Assembly: GCF_008014345.1 (NCBI RefSeq)
Contig: NZ_VPFL01000013.1
Coordinates: 36,190 to 100,189, forward strand
Direction: 5' to 3'
DNA from: Pelomicrobium methylotrophicum
GTDB lineage: Bacteria > Pseudomonadota > Gammaproteobacteria > Burkholderiales > UBA6910
Length of the DNA: 64,000 bases
The notes below the pieces were generated by a model. That model saw nothing but the letters and a program-made list of their open reading frames with translations, made no database searches and was not told the origin of the DNA. The position numbers and the translations under genes were made by a program. Below, one piece after another: positions 26,805-35,999 of the stretch; the first letter of the stretch is position 1; each line of letters opens with the position of its first letter.

Positions 26805-27789
26805 CGCCGGACAATGTCGCAGAAATTTTTACCTCGCGGGCAACTTGCAAGCTTGCGAGGGTGTAGTGCCCGAGGCCCATGGTCGCGCCCGCACCGGCAT
26901 GGGTCCACTGCCCCAGCCACAGGTAAGGCCAGAAGGGCGCGAGGTCTTGGCCGTCGATGTCGATCCGCCCCACCAGGCCGCCCAACCGCATGAGGGTTTT
27001 TTGACGCGCCGAATATCGAGTCCAGTCCTTCCAAGCGAGCTCGCTTCGGGTCGCGATCGTCTCGGCGTGAGTCACCAACGCCTTGAAATCGGTCTCGAGC
27101 GGCGTATCGGTATGAAAGTAGGTGAGCATGGAGATCCGGCGCAGTAGGTTGCGGAATAAGTCCGAGAAGCGGAACTCCGCGGCGCCCACGTGGCGCCCGT
27201 CGCGTTTGATGCGCAGGGGTGTATGCAGGTGGATGGTGATCGCCGGGGGCACGGGAGGCACTGGGACCGGCAAGGGTGGAAGGGGCGCGAGCACTCCGCC
27301 CTCCTCGTAAATTTTTGTCCAGGCGCTGGAGCCCGGCGCCTCCTCCTGGCACACGTGCCGGAGCATCAACCGATTGCCGGCGATCCCCCGCTCGCCCGAG
27401 GCAGCGCGCGTCAAGGCGTACAGAATGGCCGCGAGATGGCGGTTCGCATCGCCGAACAAGGTCAAGAGAAGGCTGACGCGCCCATCGTCGCCGGGCGCAG
27501 GTCCCGGACGCAGCGCAAACGGATGGGGAACGGCTTCGTAGCGACGCATCTTGGCCGCGTCGGGCGGCGGCGGCGTCTGAAAGACGTAGGGATAGAGGCA
27601 AGTGCGGTACAGCGGGCAGCTTTCGCAGCGCCGCTCGCGGGTCACGCAGACAGCGCGTTTGAGCGCATGCCCAAAGGCGCCTCGCCAGGCGGAGCCCGGG
27701 AACTCGCCCAGGGTGACCGGCTTGTCGGCGGCGAACTCCAGCCGATAGGCCCCGATGGGAAGGTGCAGATGGCTCGTCCCCGGCTCCAT
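26791..27789 (-). CDS. cas6: CRISPR pre-crRNA processing endoribonuclease Cas6
   Basis: A roughly 332-residue RAMP endonuclease of the PF10040 type. LGEFPGSAWRGAFGHALKRAVC is followed by a cysteine cluster (CESCPLYRTCLYPYVF), and the C-terminal half has a glycine-rich GATMGLGHY loop with AEFRFSDLFRNLLRRISML. It cuts the repeats to release crRNAs. ATG 27789 follows GGGGG closely; a GTG at 27816 is an equally possible start. It is the first cas gene of the minus-strand series, with csx14 overlapping its 3' end. Confidence 0.85.
   Translation of the reverse strand: MEPGTSHLHLPIGAYRLEFAADKPVTLGEFPGSAWRGAFGHALKRAVCVTRERRCESCPLYRTCLYPYVFQTPPPPDAAKMRRYEAVPHPFALRPGPAPGDDGRVSLLLTLFGDANRHLAAILYALTRAASGERGIAGNRLMLRHVCQEEAPGSSAWTKIYEEGGVLAPLPPLPVPVPPVPPAITIHLHTPLRIKRDGRHVGAAEFRFSDLFRNLLRRISMLTYFHTDTPLETDFKALVTHAETIATRSELAWKDWTRYSARQKTLMRLGGLVGRIDIDGQDLAPFWPYLWLGQWTHAGAGATMGLGHYTLASLQVAREVKISATLSGDERN
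26847..26856. promoter_or_regulatory. GCAAGCTTGC palindrome upstream of csx14
   Basis: A perfect 10-bp palindrome 43 bases before the csx14 start, inside the cas6 3' end. It forms part of a 12-mer shared in inverted orientation with 23575-23586, upstream of cmr1. Its function is unknown. Confidence 0.3.
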
Positions 27790-27816
27790 ATCCCCCAAGC
27801 GGCACGGTGAGGCCAC

Positions 27817-28078
27817 ATGGACCTTACCCGCCCTCCCTATGCAATGAAACTCTGTCTTTTTATCGCGAGGGGAAACGCCCCGCCATTATGGCAAGCTTGC
27901 AAAAGGAATGGAATGCATTTCATGCCAGGCGAGTGGCAGCCCTTCCGCAAGGCCTTGCCGGGCAGAGCCTCTGGAGTTGCGGCCAGGCTCGAGGGGAAGG
28001 GTCGAGCGTTGTCTGCCGAGTCCCTGCCTATCCGGTGGCGCCGCTGGGATGGAGCGGCGACAGCGCAAGGCACCCTGT
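27817..28078. promoter_or_regulatory. Region upstream of cas6
   Basis: A 262-base gap between the PEBP-like gene and cas6, both on the minus strand. No gene is supported. It must carry the promoter of the cas6-csx14 transcript. The palindrome GCAAGCTTGC at 27891-27900 lies about 100 bases upstream of cas6, with an AT-rich tract (27850-27862) between them. Confidence 0.4.
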
Positions 28079-28651
28079 TTACCGTTGATACGTGCCCACC
28101 AGCTCCGCGACGGCAAGCACGTGCCCTTGCATGGCTTTTTCCAGCTCAACCTTGGTGGGCTTCTTCAGGTCCGGCAGCACTGTGTCCAGGGCGTAGAGCT
28201 TGTGAAAGTAGCGGTGGCGGCCGATGGGCGGGCAAGGGCCGCCGTAGCCCGTGCGCTTCCAGTCGTTCAAGCCCTCCAGCGTGCCCGGCGGCAGTTTCGA
28301 GCCCACCGCCTCCGGTAGCCCGCCCGCGGCGGGCGGGATGTTGTAGAGCACCCAATGCACCCAAGTCATCTTCGGCGCTTTGGGATCGGGCGCGTCGGGA
28401 TCGTCCACGATCAGCGCCAGGCTCTTCGCGCCAGCGGGCACGCCCGTCCAGGCGAGGGGCGGCGATACATCTTCGCCGTCGCAGGTGTATTTCTTTGGGA
28501 TTTCCCCTCGGTGGGAAAACGCGCTCGAGGTAAGTGTCAGCGTCATGGGAACCTCCTTGGCGCCACCGAAGACGATGGGGGCGGCGCCACTCAACGCGGC
28601 GAGCAGTGCAAAGCCTACCATGGTTCCGCACCGTCTTCGCAGGTGATTCAT
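28079..28651 (-). CDS. YbhB/YbcL-type PEBP-like (Raf kinase inhibitor-like) protein, secreted
   Basis: About 190 residues with a signal peptide (MNHLRRRCGTMVGFALLAALSGAAPIVFGG). The PEBP fold follows: FSHRGEIPKKYTCDGEDVSPPLAW, SLALIVDDPDAPD, TWVHWVLYNIP and the GYGGPCPP loop, which line the small anion/phospholipid site. The substrate is unknown in bacteria. The start at 28651 has GAGGAG 8 bases upstream; an ATG three codons earlier is less well placed. It is probably monocistronic. Confidence 0.88.
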   Translation of the reverse strand: MNHLRRRCGTMVGFALLAALSGAAPIVFGGAKEVPMTLTLTSSAFSHRGEIPKKYTCDGEDVSPPLAWTGVPAGAKSLALIVDDPDAPDPKAPKMTWVHWVLYNIPPAAGGLPEAVGSKLPPGTLEGLNDWKRTGYGGPCPPIGRHRYFHKLYALDTVLPDLKKPTKVELEKAMQGHVLAVAELVGTYQR

Positions 28652-28679
28652 CGAATGCACTCCTCGCCCAGCCGCCTGC

Positions 28680-29183
28680 TCAAAGCTCGGCCAGCATCGC
28701 TTCCGCGCTCGAGACTTCGAATTTTCCTGGTTGCTCCACCTTGAGCTTCTTCACCACGCCATCTTCCACCAGCATGGCGTAGCGCTGGGAGCGCAGGCCC
28801 ATGTTTCGGGCCCTCAAGTCTTGCTCGAGGCCGAGGCTGCGAGTGTAATCGCCGTTGCCGTCAGCCATCATGCGCACCTTGCCTTCCGCTTTCTGGTCTT
28901 TGCCCCAAGCGTGCATGACGAAGGCGTCGTTCACCGAGATGCACCAGATTTCGTCCACCCCTTTGGCCCTGAACTTTTCGTAGTGGGTGACGTATCCGGG
29001 GACGTGCTTCGCGGAGCAGGTGGGCGTGAAAGCCCCCGGCAGTCCGAAGATGACAATGCGTTTGCCTTTCACAAGCTCAGAGACGTTGAAGTTGTTGGGC
29101 CCCGCGCTGCACCCTGGCTGCTCGGCTTCCACGTACTCCGTGAGCACGCCGTCGGGAAGGCGATCGCCGACCTGGATCGTCAT
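28680..29183 (-). CDS. Peroxiredoxin, Prx5/type II family
   Basis: A 167-residue thiol peroxidase: MTIQVGDRLPDGVLTEY, then the active-site segment LPGAFTPTCSAKHVPGY with the peroxidatic Cys in PTC. CISVNDAFVMHAWGKDQ and the ending are of the Prx5 type. No glutaredoxin domain is fused. GGAG lies upstream of ATG 29183. It reduces peroxides using glutathione or thioredoxin systems in the cytoplasm. Confidence 0.93.
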   Translation of the reverse strand: MTIQVGDRLPDGVLTEYVEAEQPGCSAGPNNFNVSELVKGKRIVIFGLPGAFTPTCSAKHVPGYVTHYEKFRAKGVDEIWCISVNDAFVMHAWGKDQKAEGKVRMMADGNGDYTRSLGLEQDLRARNMGLRSQRYAMLVEDGVVKKLKVEQPGKFEVSSAEAMLAEL

Positions 29184-29345
29184 AATGTTCTCCTTTCCGC
29201 TCTGGTGGAATCTGCCGGCGTCCCGCCCGCCGGGGCGGTGGCCGTCGAAAATGAATTTTATGATAGCGCTCGCTTCGCCATCGTTTCCACTGGAGGCGGC
29301 CGACGTACAATGAAGGTCTTGAGCCGCTCCTTGAAGGACCTGTCC

Positions 29346-29942
29346 ATGGAACCTTTGCCCTCTCGCTTCGAAAAGGCCCTGACGCTGATCGACGCGGTAC
29401 ACCGCGAGGACCCCCAGGTGGAAGTCGTCGAAGGCATCGCACGGCCGAGCGAAGCGCTCTATGCGGAGCGCATGAGCGCCTGGGTCGAGCGGTTGCAGCC
29501 CGACGCCTCGGAGCTCTTGCGGTTGGCGGTGCGCTGCCAGCACCTCAGGCGCTGGGCCATCCCGCGCGACCGCTATCCCACGGGCCGCCTCGGTTACCAT
29601 CAGTGGCGCACGGCGCAGGCCCAGGCCCACGCCCAAACCGCCGGGGTGTTGCTGCGTCAGGCAGGCTACGACGAAGCCAGCATCGCCCGTGTCCAGGCCC
29701 TGATCCGCAAAGAACGGCTGCGCCAAGACCCCGAGACCCAGTGTCTCGAGGACGCAGCGTGCCTCGTCTTCCTCGAGTACGGCCTGCCCGGTTTCGCCGC
29801 CCAGCACGACGAAGCCCAGGTGATCGATATCCTGCAGAAGACCTGGAACAAGATGTCGCCGCGGGCGCGGGAGGAAGCGTTGCGGCTAAAACTGACGCCC
29901 CACGCCCGCGCGCTGCTCGACAAAGCGCTCGCGGGGACCTGA
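29346..29942 (+). CDS. DUF4202 domain protein
   Basis: About 198 residues: RFEKALTLIDAVHREDPQ, LRLAVRCQHLRRWAIPRDRYP, GYHQWRTAQAQAHA and EDAACLVFLEYGLPGF form the conserved core of the DUF4202 family, which has His/Asp residues reminiscent of an HD-type metal site. The function is unknown. AAGGA lies about 7 bases before ATG 29346; an ATG at 29310 in frame is the alternative. It is divergent from the peroxiredoxin. Confidence 0.85.
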   Translation: MEPLPSRFEKALTLIDAVHREDPQVEVVEGIARPSEALYAERMSAWVERLQPDASELLRLAVRCQHLRRWAIPRDRYPTGRLGYHQWRTAQAQAHAQTAGVLLRQAGYDEASIARVQALIRKERLRQDPETQCLEDAACLVFLEYGLPGFAAQHDEAQVIDILQKTWNKMSPRAREEALRLKLTPHARALLDKALAGT

Positions 29943-30026
29943 GGGGTCTCGCCCAGCGTCCGATTGCGGCCATCGCGGCGGAAGCAGCAGCAATTTTCGC
30001 CGCCCAGGCAACGGACCGGACGCTGA

Positions 30027-31112
30027 TCAGCGACCGTGCCGCGCCAAGGCCCAGGCGACGTGCACGCGCACCAGCGCCGACGGATGATCGCGCCGGGCCT
30101 CCAAGGCCGCCACGACGGCCGGCGTGCTGGGCGCATTGCCCAGGGCCACCGCGATGTTGCGCAGCCACCGCTCGTAGCCCAAGCGCCGGATGGGGCTGCC
30201 GGCGAAGCGCTCGAGAAACTGCTGCTCGCTCCAGCCGAAAAGCGCCACCAGGCTCGCGTCGTCCAGCCCGTTTCTGACGGCGAAATCTGGCTCCCGGGAA
30301 GTCTTCGCGAAACGGGTCCAGGGGCAGACGAGCTGGCAGTCGTCGCAGCCGTAGATCCGGTTCCCCATGAGCGGGCGCAGGGCTTCGGGAATCTCCCCCT
30401 TGTGCTCGATGGTGAGGTAGGAAATGCAGCGGCGGGCGTCGATCCGGTAGGGCGCGATAATGGCCTGGGTGGGGCAGGCATCGATGCACCGGGTGCACGT
30501 GCCGCAATGGTCCGCCTCAGGGGGGTCGGCAGGAAGGGAGAGGTTGGTATAGATTTCGCCTAGAAAAAACCATGAACCCGCATCGCGCGCCAGCAGCAGC
30601 GTGTGCTTGCCGCGCCACCCCACCCCGGCGCGGGACGCGAGTTCCACTTCCATCACGGGGGCGCTGTCGGCGAAGGCCCGCCAGGCGAAGCCCTCCACGT
30701 GCCGGGCGATGCGCCGCGCAAGCTGCGCCAGACGGCTGCGCACCACCTTGTGGTAGTCGCGCCCCAAGGCGTAGCGCGACACAAAGGCCCGCTCGGGATC
30801 GTCCAGCACGGACCTGCTCGCCCGCGCCTGCGGCGGCAGGTAGTTCATGCGCGCGCAGATCACCGATACGGTGCCAGGCACGAGCGCCGAGGGCCGGCTG
30901 CGTTTGACGCCATGGCGTGCCATATAATCCATGTCGCCGTGGTAGCCGTGGGCGAGCCAGTCGAGCAGGCGCGCCTCGGCGTCCCCCAAGTCGGCATGGG
31001 TGACGCCAACGCGCTGAAATCCGAGCTCGCGGCCCCAACGCTTGATGGCCTGAACGAGCGCGGCGCCTTCAAGCCGCGCACAACAAAGGGAATCGCCTTG
31101 CATACCTGTCAT
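30027..31112 (-). CDS. queG: Epoxyqueuosine reductase QueG
   Basis: A 361-residue cobalamin-dependent iron-sulfur enzyme that performs the last step of queuosine synthesis on tRNA. Two 4Fe-4S motifs are visible: CGTCTRCIDACP (about 200-211) and CDDCQLVCPW (about 252-261). YMARHGVKRSRPS lies in the N-terminal cobalamin-binding part and a HEAT-like repeat region lies at the C-terminus (RWLRNIAVALGNA). The start overlaps the divergent tsaE start by about 15 bp. Confidence 0.95.
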   Translation of the reverse strand: MTGMQGDSLCCARLEGAALVQAIKRWGRELGFQRVGVTHADLGDAEARLLDWLAHGYHGDMDYMARHGVKRSRPSALVPGTVSVICARMNYLPPQARASRSVLDDPERAFVSRYALGRDYHKVVRSRLAQLARRIARHVEGFAWRAFADSAPVMEVELASRAGVGWRGKHTLLLARDAGSWFFLGEIYTNLSLPADPPEADHCGTCTRCIDACPTQAIIAPYRIDARRCISYLTIEHKGEIPEALRPLMGNRIYGCDDCQLVCPWTRFAKTSREPDFAVRNGLDDASLVALFGWSEQQFLERFAGSPIRRLGYERWLRNIAVALGNAPSTPAVVAALEARRDHPSALVRVHVAWALARHGR

Positions 31113-31598
31113 GATAACGAGGCACGGCCCGCCTTTTCGCGCTTTTTGCCCGACGAGCCCGCGACGCTTTCGCTGGGCGCGGCGCTGGCGGAATGCATCG
31201 CGCCCGGCCTGCGTCTTTACCTCGGCGGTGACCTCGGCGCCGGCAAAACCACGCTCGTGAGGGGGCTGCTCCGGGGACTCGGATACCGGGGGAAAGTCAA
31301 AAGCCCGACCTTTACCCTGGTTGAACTTTATGCTATCTCTAGCTTAGACTTATATCACTTTGATTTTTATCGGTTCGACGATCCGGTGGAATGGGAGCAT
31401 GCGGGGTTTCGCGAATACTTCAACCCGCGCTCGGTGTGCGTGGTGGAATGGCCCGACAAAGCGGCCGGGATCCTGCCTCCGCCCGACCTGGACCTCCGGC
31501 TCGTCTTCCACGGATCCGGCCGGATCGTCCATGCCGTCGGGAACACGGATCGGGGCCACCAGTGCATACAGCGGTTGAAAGCGCATTACAAGGACTAA
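31098..31598 (+). CDS. tsaE: tRNA threonylcarbamoyladenosine synthesis ATPase TsaE
   Basis: A 166-residue P-loop ATPase: LYLGGDLGAGKTTLVRGLLRGLG (Walker A), VKSPTFTLVELY and SVCVVEWPDK are the TsaE family motifs. It supports TsaB/TsaD in making t6A in ANN-decoding tRNAs. The start is taken as TTG 31098, which has AAAGGGA upstream and gives the normal length; this places it within the 5' end of queG on the other strand. The next gene starts inside its 3' end. Confidence 0.9.
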   Translation: MHTCHDNEARPAFSRFLPDEPATLSLGAALAECIAPGLRLYLGGDLGAGKTTLVRGLLRGLGYRGKVKSPTFTLVELYAISSLDLYHFDFYRFDDPVEWEHAGFREYFNPRSVCVVEWPDKAAGILPPPDLDLRLVFHGSGRIVHAVGNTDRGHQCIQRLKAHYKD

Positions 31599-32881
31599 AG
31601 CGCCTTGGCTGCTTTCCCGCTTTCGGCCTTGGCTTCGTGCTCGCCGCGCTGCTGTCCGCCTGCCTCCTTCCGCCCGCCCGCGCCGCCGAGGTGCCGGTGA
31701 CCGCGGTGCGCTTGTGGCCCGCCATGGAGTACACGCGGGTCACGCTGGAGCTGCCAGCGCCCGTCAACTACACCGTATTCACCCTCGACGATCCCGACCG
31801 CTTGGTGATCGACTTGGAGGGCGTAGCGCTGTCCCCGGCCCTAGCGGGACTGCCCGACAAGGTGGCCTCATCCGACCCCTACCTCCGCGCGATCCGCGTG
31901 GGCCGCTTCAAGCCCGGGGTGGTGCGCGTCGTGCTGGACCTCAAGCAGCGGGTGAACCCCCAGGTGTTCGCGCTCAAGCCCATCGGCGATTACGGCCACC
32001 GGCTGGTCGTAGACGTGTACCCGCTCGCACCCCTCGACCCGCTCATGGCGCTCGTCATGAAAAAGGACACGGCGCAGGCGCCGGAGACGGGAAAGACCGA
32101 AGCCGCCCGCCCGCCCGCGGCAACAGGCAAAGCGCCCGAGGTGAAGCGGCTGCTCACCATCGCCATCGATGCCGGACACGGCGGCGAGGACCCGGGTGCC
32201 CGCGGCCCCGGCGGTACCCTGGAAAAGGACGTGACGCTGGCCATCGCCCGCAAGCTCAGGGCCCTGGTGGACAAGGAAGAGAACATGCGGGCCGCCATGA
32301 TCCGCGACGGCGACTACTACATCCCTCTGCACATGCGAGTCGCCAAGGCCCGTAAGGTGAACGCCGACCTTTTCGTGTCGATCCATGCCGATGCTTTCAT
32401 CAAACCCCACGCGCGGGGTTCGTCCGTCTTCGCCCTGTCCGAGCGCGGCGCGACCTCGGCTGCCGCCTCCTGGCTGGCCAAGCGCGAGAACGAAGCCGAC
32501 CTGATCGGCGGCGTCAACCTCGACGTGCCCGATCCCTACCTCAAACAAACGCTGCTAGACCTTTCCCAGACGGCCACCATTGCCGACAGCCTGAAGCTAG
32601 GCCGCATGGTGCTCAGCGAGCTCGGCAATATCAACACGCTGCACAAAGAGGAAGTGGAGCAAGCGGGATTCGCCGTGCTGAAGGCGCCGGACATTCCCTC
32701 GATCCTGGTGGAGACGGCATTCATCAGCAATCCGGACGAGGAGCGGAAGTTGCGCGACGAAGCCTACCAGGAAAAAATGGCCCGCGCGATTCTTGCCGGC
32801 ATCAAGCGCTATCTTGCCCAGAATCCGCCGATCGCCCGCTCCAAGCTGGCCCGGAGCGAACCGGAAACACAACAGCGTTGA
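31562..32881 (+). CDS. amiC: N-acetylmuramoyl-L-alanine amidase (AmiC-type) with AMIN domain
   Basis: About 439 residues. A signal sequence (FGLGFVLAALLSACLLPPARA) is followed by an AMIN domain (about 45-160: VTAVRLWPAMEYTRVTLEL, DPDRLVIDLEG), a short linker, and a zinc amidase domain with IDAGHGGEDPGARG, E in LEKDVTLAI, FVSIHADAF and the late Glu in SILVETAFISN. It cleaves septal peptidoglycan in the periplasm. GTG 31562 was chosen because it precedes the signal peptide and there is no ATG; it overlaps tsaE by 37 bp, a common tsaE-amiC arrangement. Confidence 0.9.
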   Translation: MHTAVESALQGLKRLGCFPAFGLGFVLAALLSACLLPPARAAEVPVTAVRLWPAMEYTRVTLELPAPVNYTVFTLDDPDRLVIDLEGVALSPALAGLPDKVASSDPYLRAIRVGRFKPGVVRVVLDLKQRVNPQVFALKPIGDYGHRLVVDVYPLAPLDPLMALVMKKDTAQAPETGKTEAARPPAATGKAPEVKRLLTIAIDAGHGGEDPGARGPGGTLEKDVTLAIARKLRALVDKEENMRAAMIRDGDYYIPLHMRVAKARKVNADLFVSIHADAFIKPHARGSSVFALSERGATSAAASWLAKRENEADLIGGVNLDVPDPYLKQTLLDLSQTATIADSLKLGRMVLSELGNINTLHKEEVEQAGFAVLKAPDIPSILVETAFISNPDEERKLRDEAYQEKMARAILAGIKRYLAQNPPIARSKLARSEPETQQR

Positions 32882-33011
32882 CGGCAACGCTGCCTCACGT
32901 TGGGTTTCGGGGAAAAAGGCGCTATCCTAGCGCGACGGCTCCCGCCGCTATCGCTGCTTTTTCCCGCGATCGGCGCTGCCGTTCTTTTTTGGCTCAGCTC
33001 GATCACACGCC

Positions 33012-33953
33012 ATGAACAAGCTCTTCGAAAACCTCGGCCTAGAGCTCAAGGAAATCCTGCCCTACCTCCAGGACGGCGTGCGCATCCTGCTCATCCTCGT
33101 GATGGCATGGATCATCCTCGGCGTCGCGCGCCGGGGCATACGCCTTTTCCGGGAGCGTATGTGCGCCCGCACCGCCGACGTGGAAGAGGTAAAACGCATC
33201 CAGACGCTGAGCCGGGCCTTCCGCTACCTCGTGTCGGTGGTGGTCTGGGCAGTCGCCGGGATGCTGATCCTGTCGACGTTGGGCATCTCGATCGCGCCGA
33301 TCCTGGCCACAGCGGGCGTTGCCGGCATCGCCATCGGCTTTGCCGCCCAAAGCCTGGTGAAAGACTATTTCACGGGCTTCATCATGCTGACGGAAAACCA
33401 GATCCGAGTGGGCGACGTCGTCAACATCGCCGGCATCGGCGGCTTGGTGGAGGAGGTCACGCTGCGGTACGTGCGGTTGCGCGATTACAATGGCAACGTG
33501 CATTTCGTGCCCAACGGCGCCATCTCCACGGTCACCAATATGAGCCGCGAGTTCGCCCACGCGGTCATGGACATCGGTGTAGCGTACCGGGAGGACGTGG
33601 ATGAGGTGTTCGAGGTGATGCGCCAAGTGGCAAAAGAGATGCGCCAAGACGAGGTCTTTGGCCCTAAGATTCTGGAGGACCTGGAAATCGCCGGGGTCGA
33701 TCAGTGGGCGGACTCGTCGGTCATCGTCCGCTGCCGCTTCAAGGTGGTGCCGCTCGAGCAGTGGGCGGTGCGCCGCGAGTACCTGAAGCGGCTCAAGCGG
33801 GCCTTCGACGAACGGGGCATCGAGATTCCTTACCCGCACCTGACGGTCTACGCCGGGCAGGATAAGCACGGCAAAGCGCCGGCCTTTCTTGTGCGCCACC
33901 TCGACGGCGGAACGCGGCACGCCACCGCGAATCCGGGCGCGGCCGACCGATGA
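33012..33953 (+). CDS. MscS-family mechanosensitive channel
   Basis: A 313-residue membrane protein with three predicted helices (about 20-42, 72-90, 95-117). The third is the pore helix with the Gly/Ala-rich ATAGVAGIAIGFAAQSLVKDYFTGF typical of MscS. The beta domain (ENQIRVGDVVNI, VRLRDYNGNVHFVPNGAI) and the cytoplasmic cage follow. It relieves osmotic pressure at the inner membrane. The 3' end overlaps the next small gene by 4 bp. Confidence 0.92.
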   Translation: MNKLFENLGLELKEILPYLQDGVRILLILVMAWIILGVARRGIRLFRERMCARTADVEEVKRIQTLSRAFRYLVSVVVWAVAGMLILSTLGISIAPILATAGVAGIAIGFAAQSLVKDYFTGFIMLTENQIRVGDVVNIAGIGGLVEEVTLRYVRLRDYNGNVHFVPNGAISTVTNMSREFAHAVMDIGVAYREDVDEVFEVMRQVAKEMRQDEVFGPKILEDLEIAGVDQWADSSVIVRCRFKVVPLEQWAVRREYLKRLKRAFDERGIEIPYPHLTVYAGQDKHGKAPAFLVRHLDGGTRHATANPGAADR

Positions 33954-34177
33954 AACTCGTGCGGCTTCTGCGCCTGCTGCTGGAAGTCTACGGCGCGGTC
34001 TTCCTGCTGGTGATCGTGGTGGGCGGGCTGGTGCAGGGTTATACCCCCTACCGGGCGCTGCAAGAGCTGGGTTCGGTGCGCTTCTACCTGCTGCTCGGCT
34101 TGGCCTCCATCGTGTGGGCGGGGTTCGTGATCGTGGCTTTCCGCCGGAATCGTCCGCCGCAGCCGCCTTCGCTCTGA
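33950..34177 (+). CDS. Small two-helix membrane protein, unknown function
   Basis: 75 residues with two hydrophobic segments (about 9-29 and 46-64) and a basic, proline-rich C-terminus (RRNRPPQPPSL). ATGA overlap with the mscS-like gene suggests translational coupling. No family was recognised. Confidence 0.65.
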   Translation: MKLVRLLRLLLEVYGAVFLLVIVVGGLVQGYTPYRALQELGSVRFYLLLGLASIVWAGFVIVAFRRNRPPQPPSL

Positions 34178-34211
34178 GCATGCCCGGGCCGACGGCGGAC
34201 GAAAAAGCGCC

Positions 34212-35999
34212 ATGGCGAGGCTCGCTTCCCACCTACGTTCCCGCGCCGCGCCTTTCAGCGTCGCCGGGTTAATCCTTTTCTTCGCGCTTCTGCCGGTCGC
34301 GGCGGGGACCCAGGCTCCCCAGCCTGAGTTCGCCGTCGAAATCGACGCGCCGCCGGCCGTGAGGGAGCTGCTGGACGAGCACCTGCGGATCAGGCGGTTG
34401 GCCTCCCAACCGGACATGCGGCGCGACCGCTTCGTCGCGCTCTACCGCCAGAGCGAAGAGCAGATCCGAGAGCTCCTGGCCACAGAGGGCTATTTCTCGC
34501 CGCGAATCGAGACCATCCTCGACCAGCAGCCTTCCCGCTGGACCGCGCGGCTGCGCGTCGATCCGGGCGAGCCATCGTACATCCGGTCCGTCGATATCCA
34601 GTTCACGGGTTTCATCACCGAGGACCGCTGGGATAATCACAGGCGCATGGCGGAGTTGCGCGCCCAGTGGCCACTCAAGGTGGGAAAGCGATTTGCGCAG
34701 AAGCTGTGGGACAAAAGCAAACAGGAGCTCCTCACCGCCCTGACCGACGACCGCTATGCGGCCGCGCAGATCGTGCATAGCGAGGCCCGCGTGCATCCCG
34801 ACGAGCGCGCGGTGGACCTTACCGTCGTCATCGACAGCGGGCCGCCGTTCACCCTGGGTCCCCTCATCGTCGAGGGTCTGTCGCGCTACCCCGAAAGCCT
34901 GGTGCGCAACTTGAACCGGCTCGCCCCGGGCACCCCCTATACCCAGAAAGGCCTGACAGACCTGCAGGAAGATTTGCTCAATACGGGATACTTCGCTTCG
35001 GTGCTGGTCGCCGCCGACGTCGATCGGGCCAATCCGGAGAACGTTCCGATTCGCGTCAGCGTCGTCGAACACCGGTCCAAAAAGCTGCGACTGGCCGCCG
35101 GTTTCAGCACGGACGTGGGCCCGAACGGCGAGATCTCGTACACCGACCGCAACGTGCTGGGCCGGGCTTGGGCATGGACCGGCGGACTGCGGATCGCGCA
35201 AAAGGAGCAAGTGGCAGGCACGGAACTTTCAGCTCCGCCGGCGGCCGATGGCTACCGGCACGCCACCAGCCTGCAATGGCAACGCACCGATATCCAGAAC
35301 GAGGTCACCAATACCGTGGGCTCTTTCCTGCGTCGCTCCAAAGTGGCGCGCGGAAAGGAAACGGAGGCCTCCGTAGGCCTGGTCTGGCAAAACAAAAAGA
35401 TCAGCGGCATTGCGGCCGACCGCCTGGTCTCGCTCCCGCTCCAGTACACCTGGACCCGGCGCAAGGTGGACGACCCGATCGATCCGCGCGCCGGCTGGCT
35501 CCTGAACGGGCAGGCGACGGGCGCCACCCAGGCGGTGCTCTCGGACGCGGACTTCCTTCGCGGCTATGTCAAGGGGATGTGGTTCATCCCTATCGGCAGA
35601 CGCGACACGCTGGCGCTGCGGGGCGAAGCGGGCGCCGTGTACGCTCCCGATCCGCGCAAGGTTCCGGCCCAATACCTGTTCCGCGCCGGCGGCAGCAACT
35701 CGATTCGCGGTTACGCCTACCAGAGCATCGGCGAACGGGTCGGGGACGCGGTAACCGGCGCCCGGGTCCTGGGCGTGGTGAGCGGCGAGTACGTGCATAT
35801 GCTAACCGAGCGGTGGGGCCTCTCAGCCTTCATCGACGCAGGCGACGCCACCGACCGGTTCGACAACTTCGACTTCAAGCTCGGCTACGGCGCCGGCGTG
35901 CGCTGGAAAAGCCCCGTGGGCCCCCTGTCCCTGGACCTGGCCTACGGCAAGGCGACCGAAGAGCTGCGCATCCACTTCGTGGCGGGTTTTGTGTTCTGA
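34212..35999 (+). CDS. tamA: Outer-membrane translocation/assembly protein TamA
   Basis: A 595-residue Omp85-family protein: N-terminal signal segment (FSVAGLILFFALLPVAAG), three POTRA-like domains (about 35-275), and a C-terminal 16-strand barrel with the Omp85 lid motif region (FRAGGSNSIRGYAYQSIG) and a final aromatic strand ending FVAGFVF. With TamB it supports outer membrane protein or lipid transport. The stop shares a base with the tamB start. Confidence 0.92.
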   Translation: MARLASHLRSRAAPFSVAGLILFFALLPVAAGTQAPQPEFAVEIDAPPAVRELLDEHLRIRRLASQPDMRRDRFVALYRQSEEQIRELLATEGYFSPRIETILDQQPSRWTARLRVDPGEPSYIRSVDIQFTGFITEDRWDNHRRMAELRAQWPLKVGKRFAQKLWDKSKQELLTALTDDRYAAAQIVHSEARVHPDERAVDLTVVIDSGPPFTLGPLIVEGLSRYPESLVRNLNRLAPGTPYTQKGLTDLQEDLLNTGYFASVLVAADVDRANPENVPIRVSVVEHRSKKLRLAAGFSTDVGPNGEISYTDRNVLGRAWAWTGGLRIAQKEQVAGTELSAPPAADGYRHATSLQWQRTDIQNEVTNTVGSFLRRSKVARGKETEASVGLVWQNKKISGIAADRLVSLPLQYTWTRRKVDDPIDPRAGWLLNGQATGATQAVLSDADFLRGYVKGMWFIPIGRRDTLALRGEAGAVYAPDPRKVPAQYLFRAGGSNSIRGYAYQSIGERVGDAVTGARVLGVVSGEYVHMLTERWGLSAFIDAGDATDRFDNFDFKLGYGAGVRWKSPVGPLSLDLAYGKATEELRIHFVAGFVF

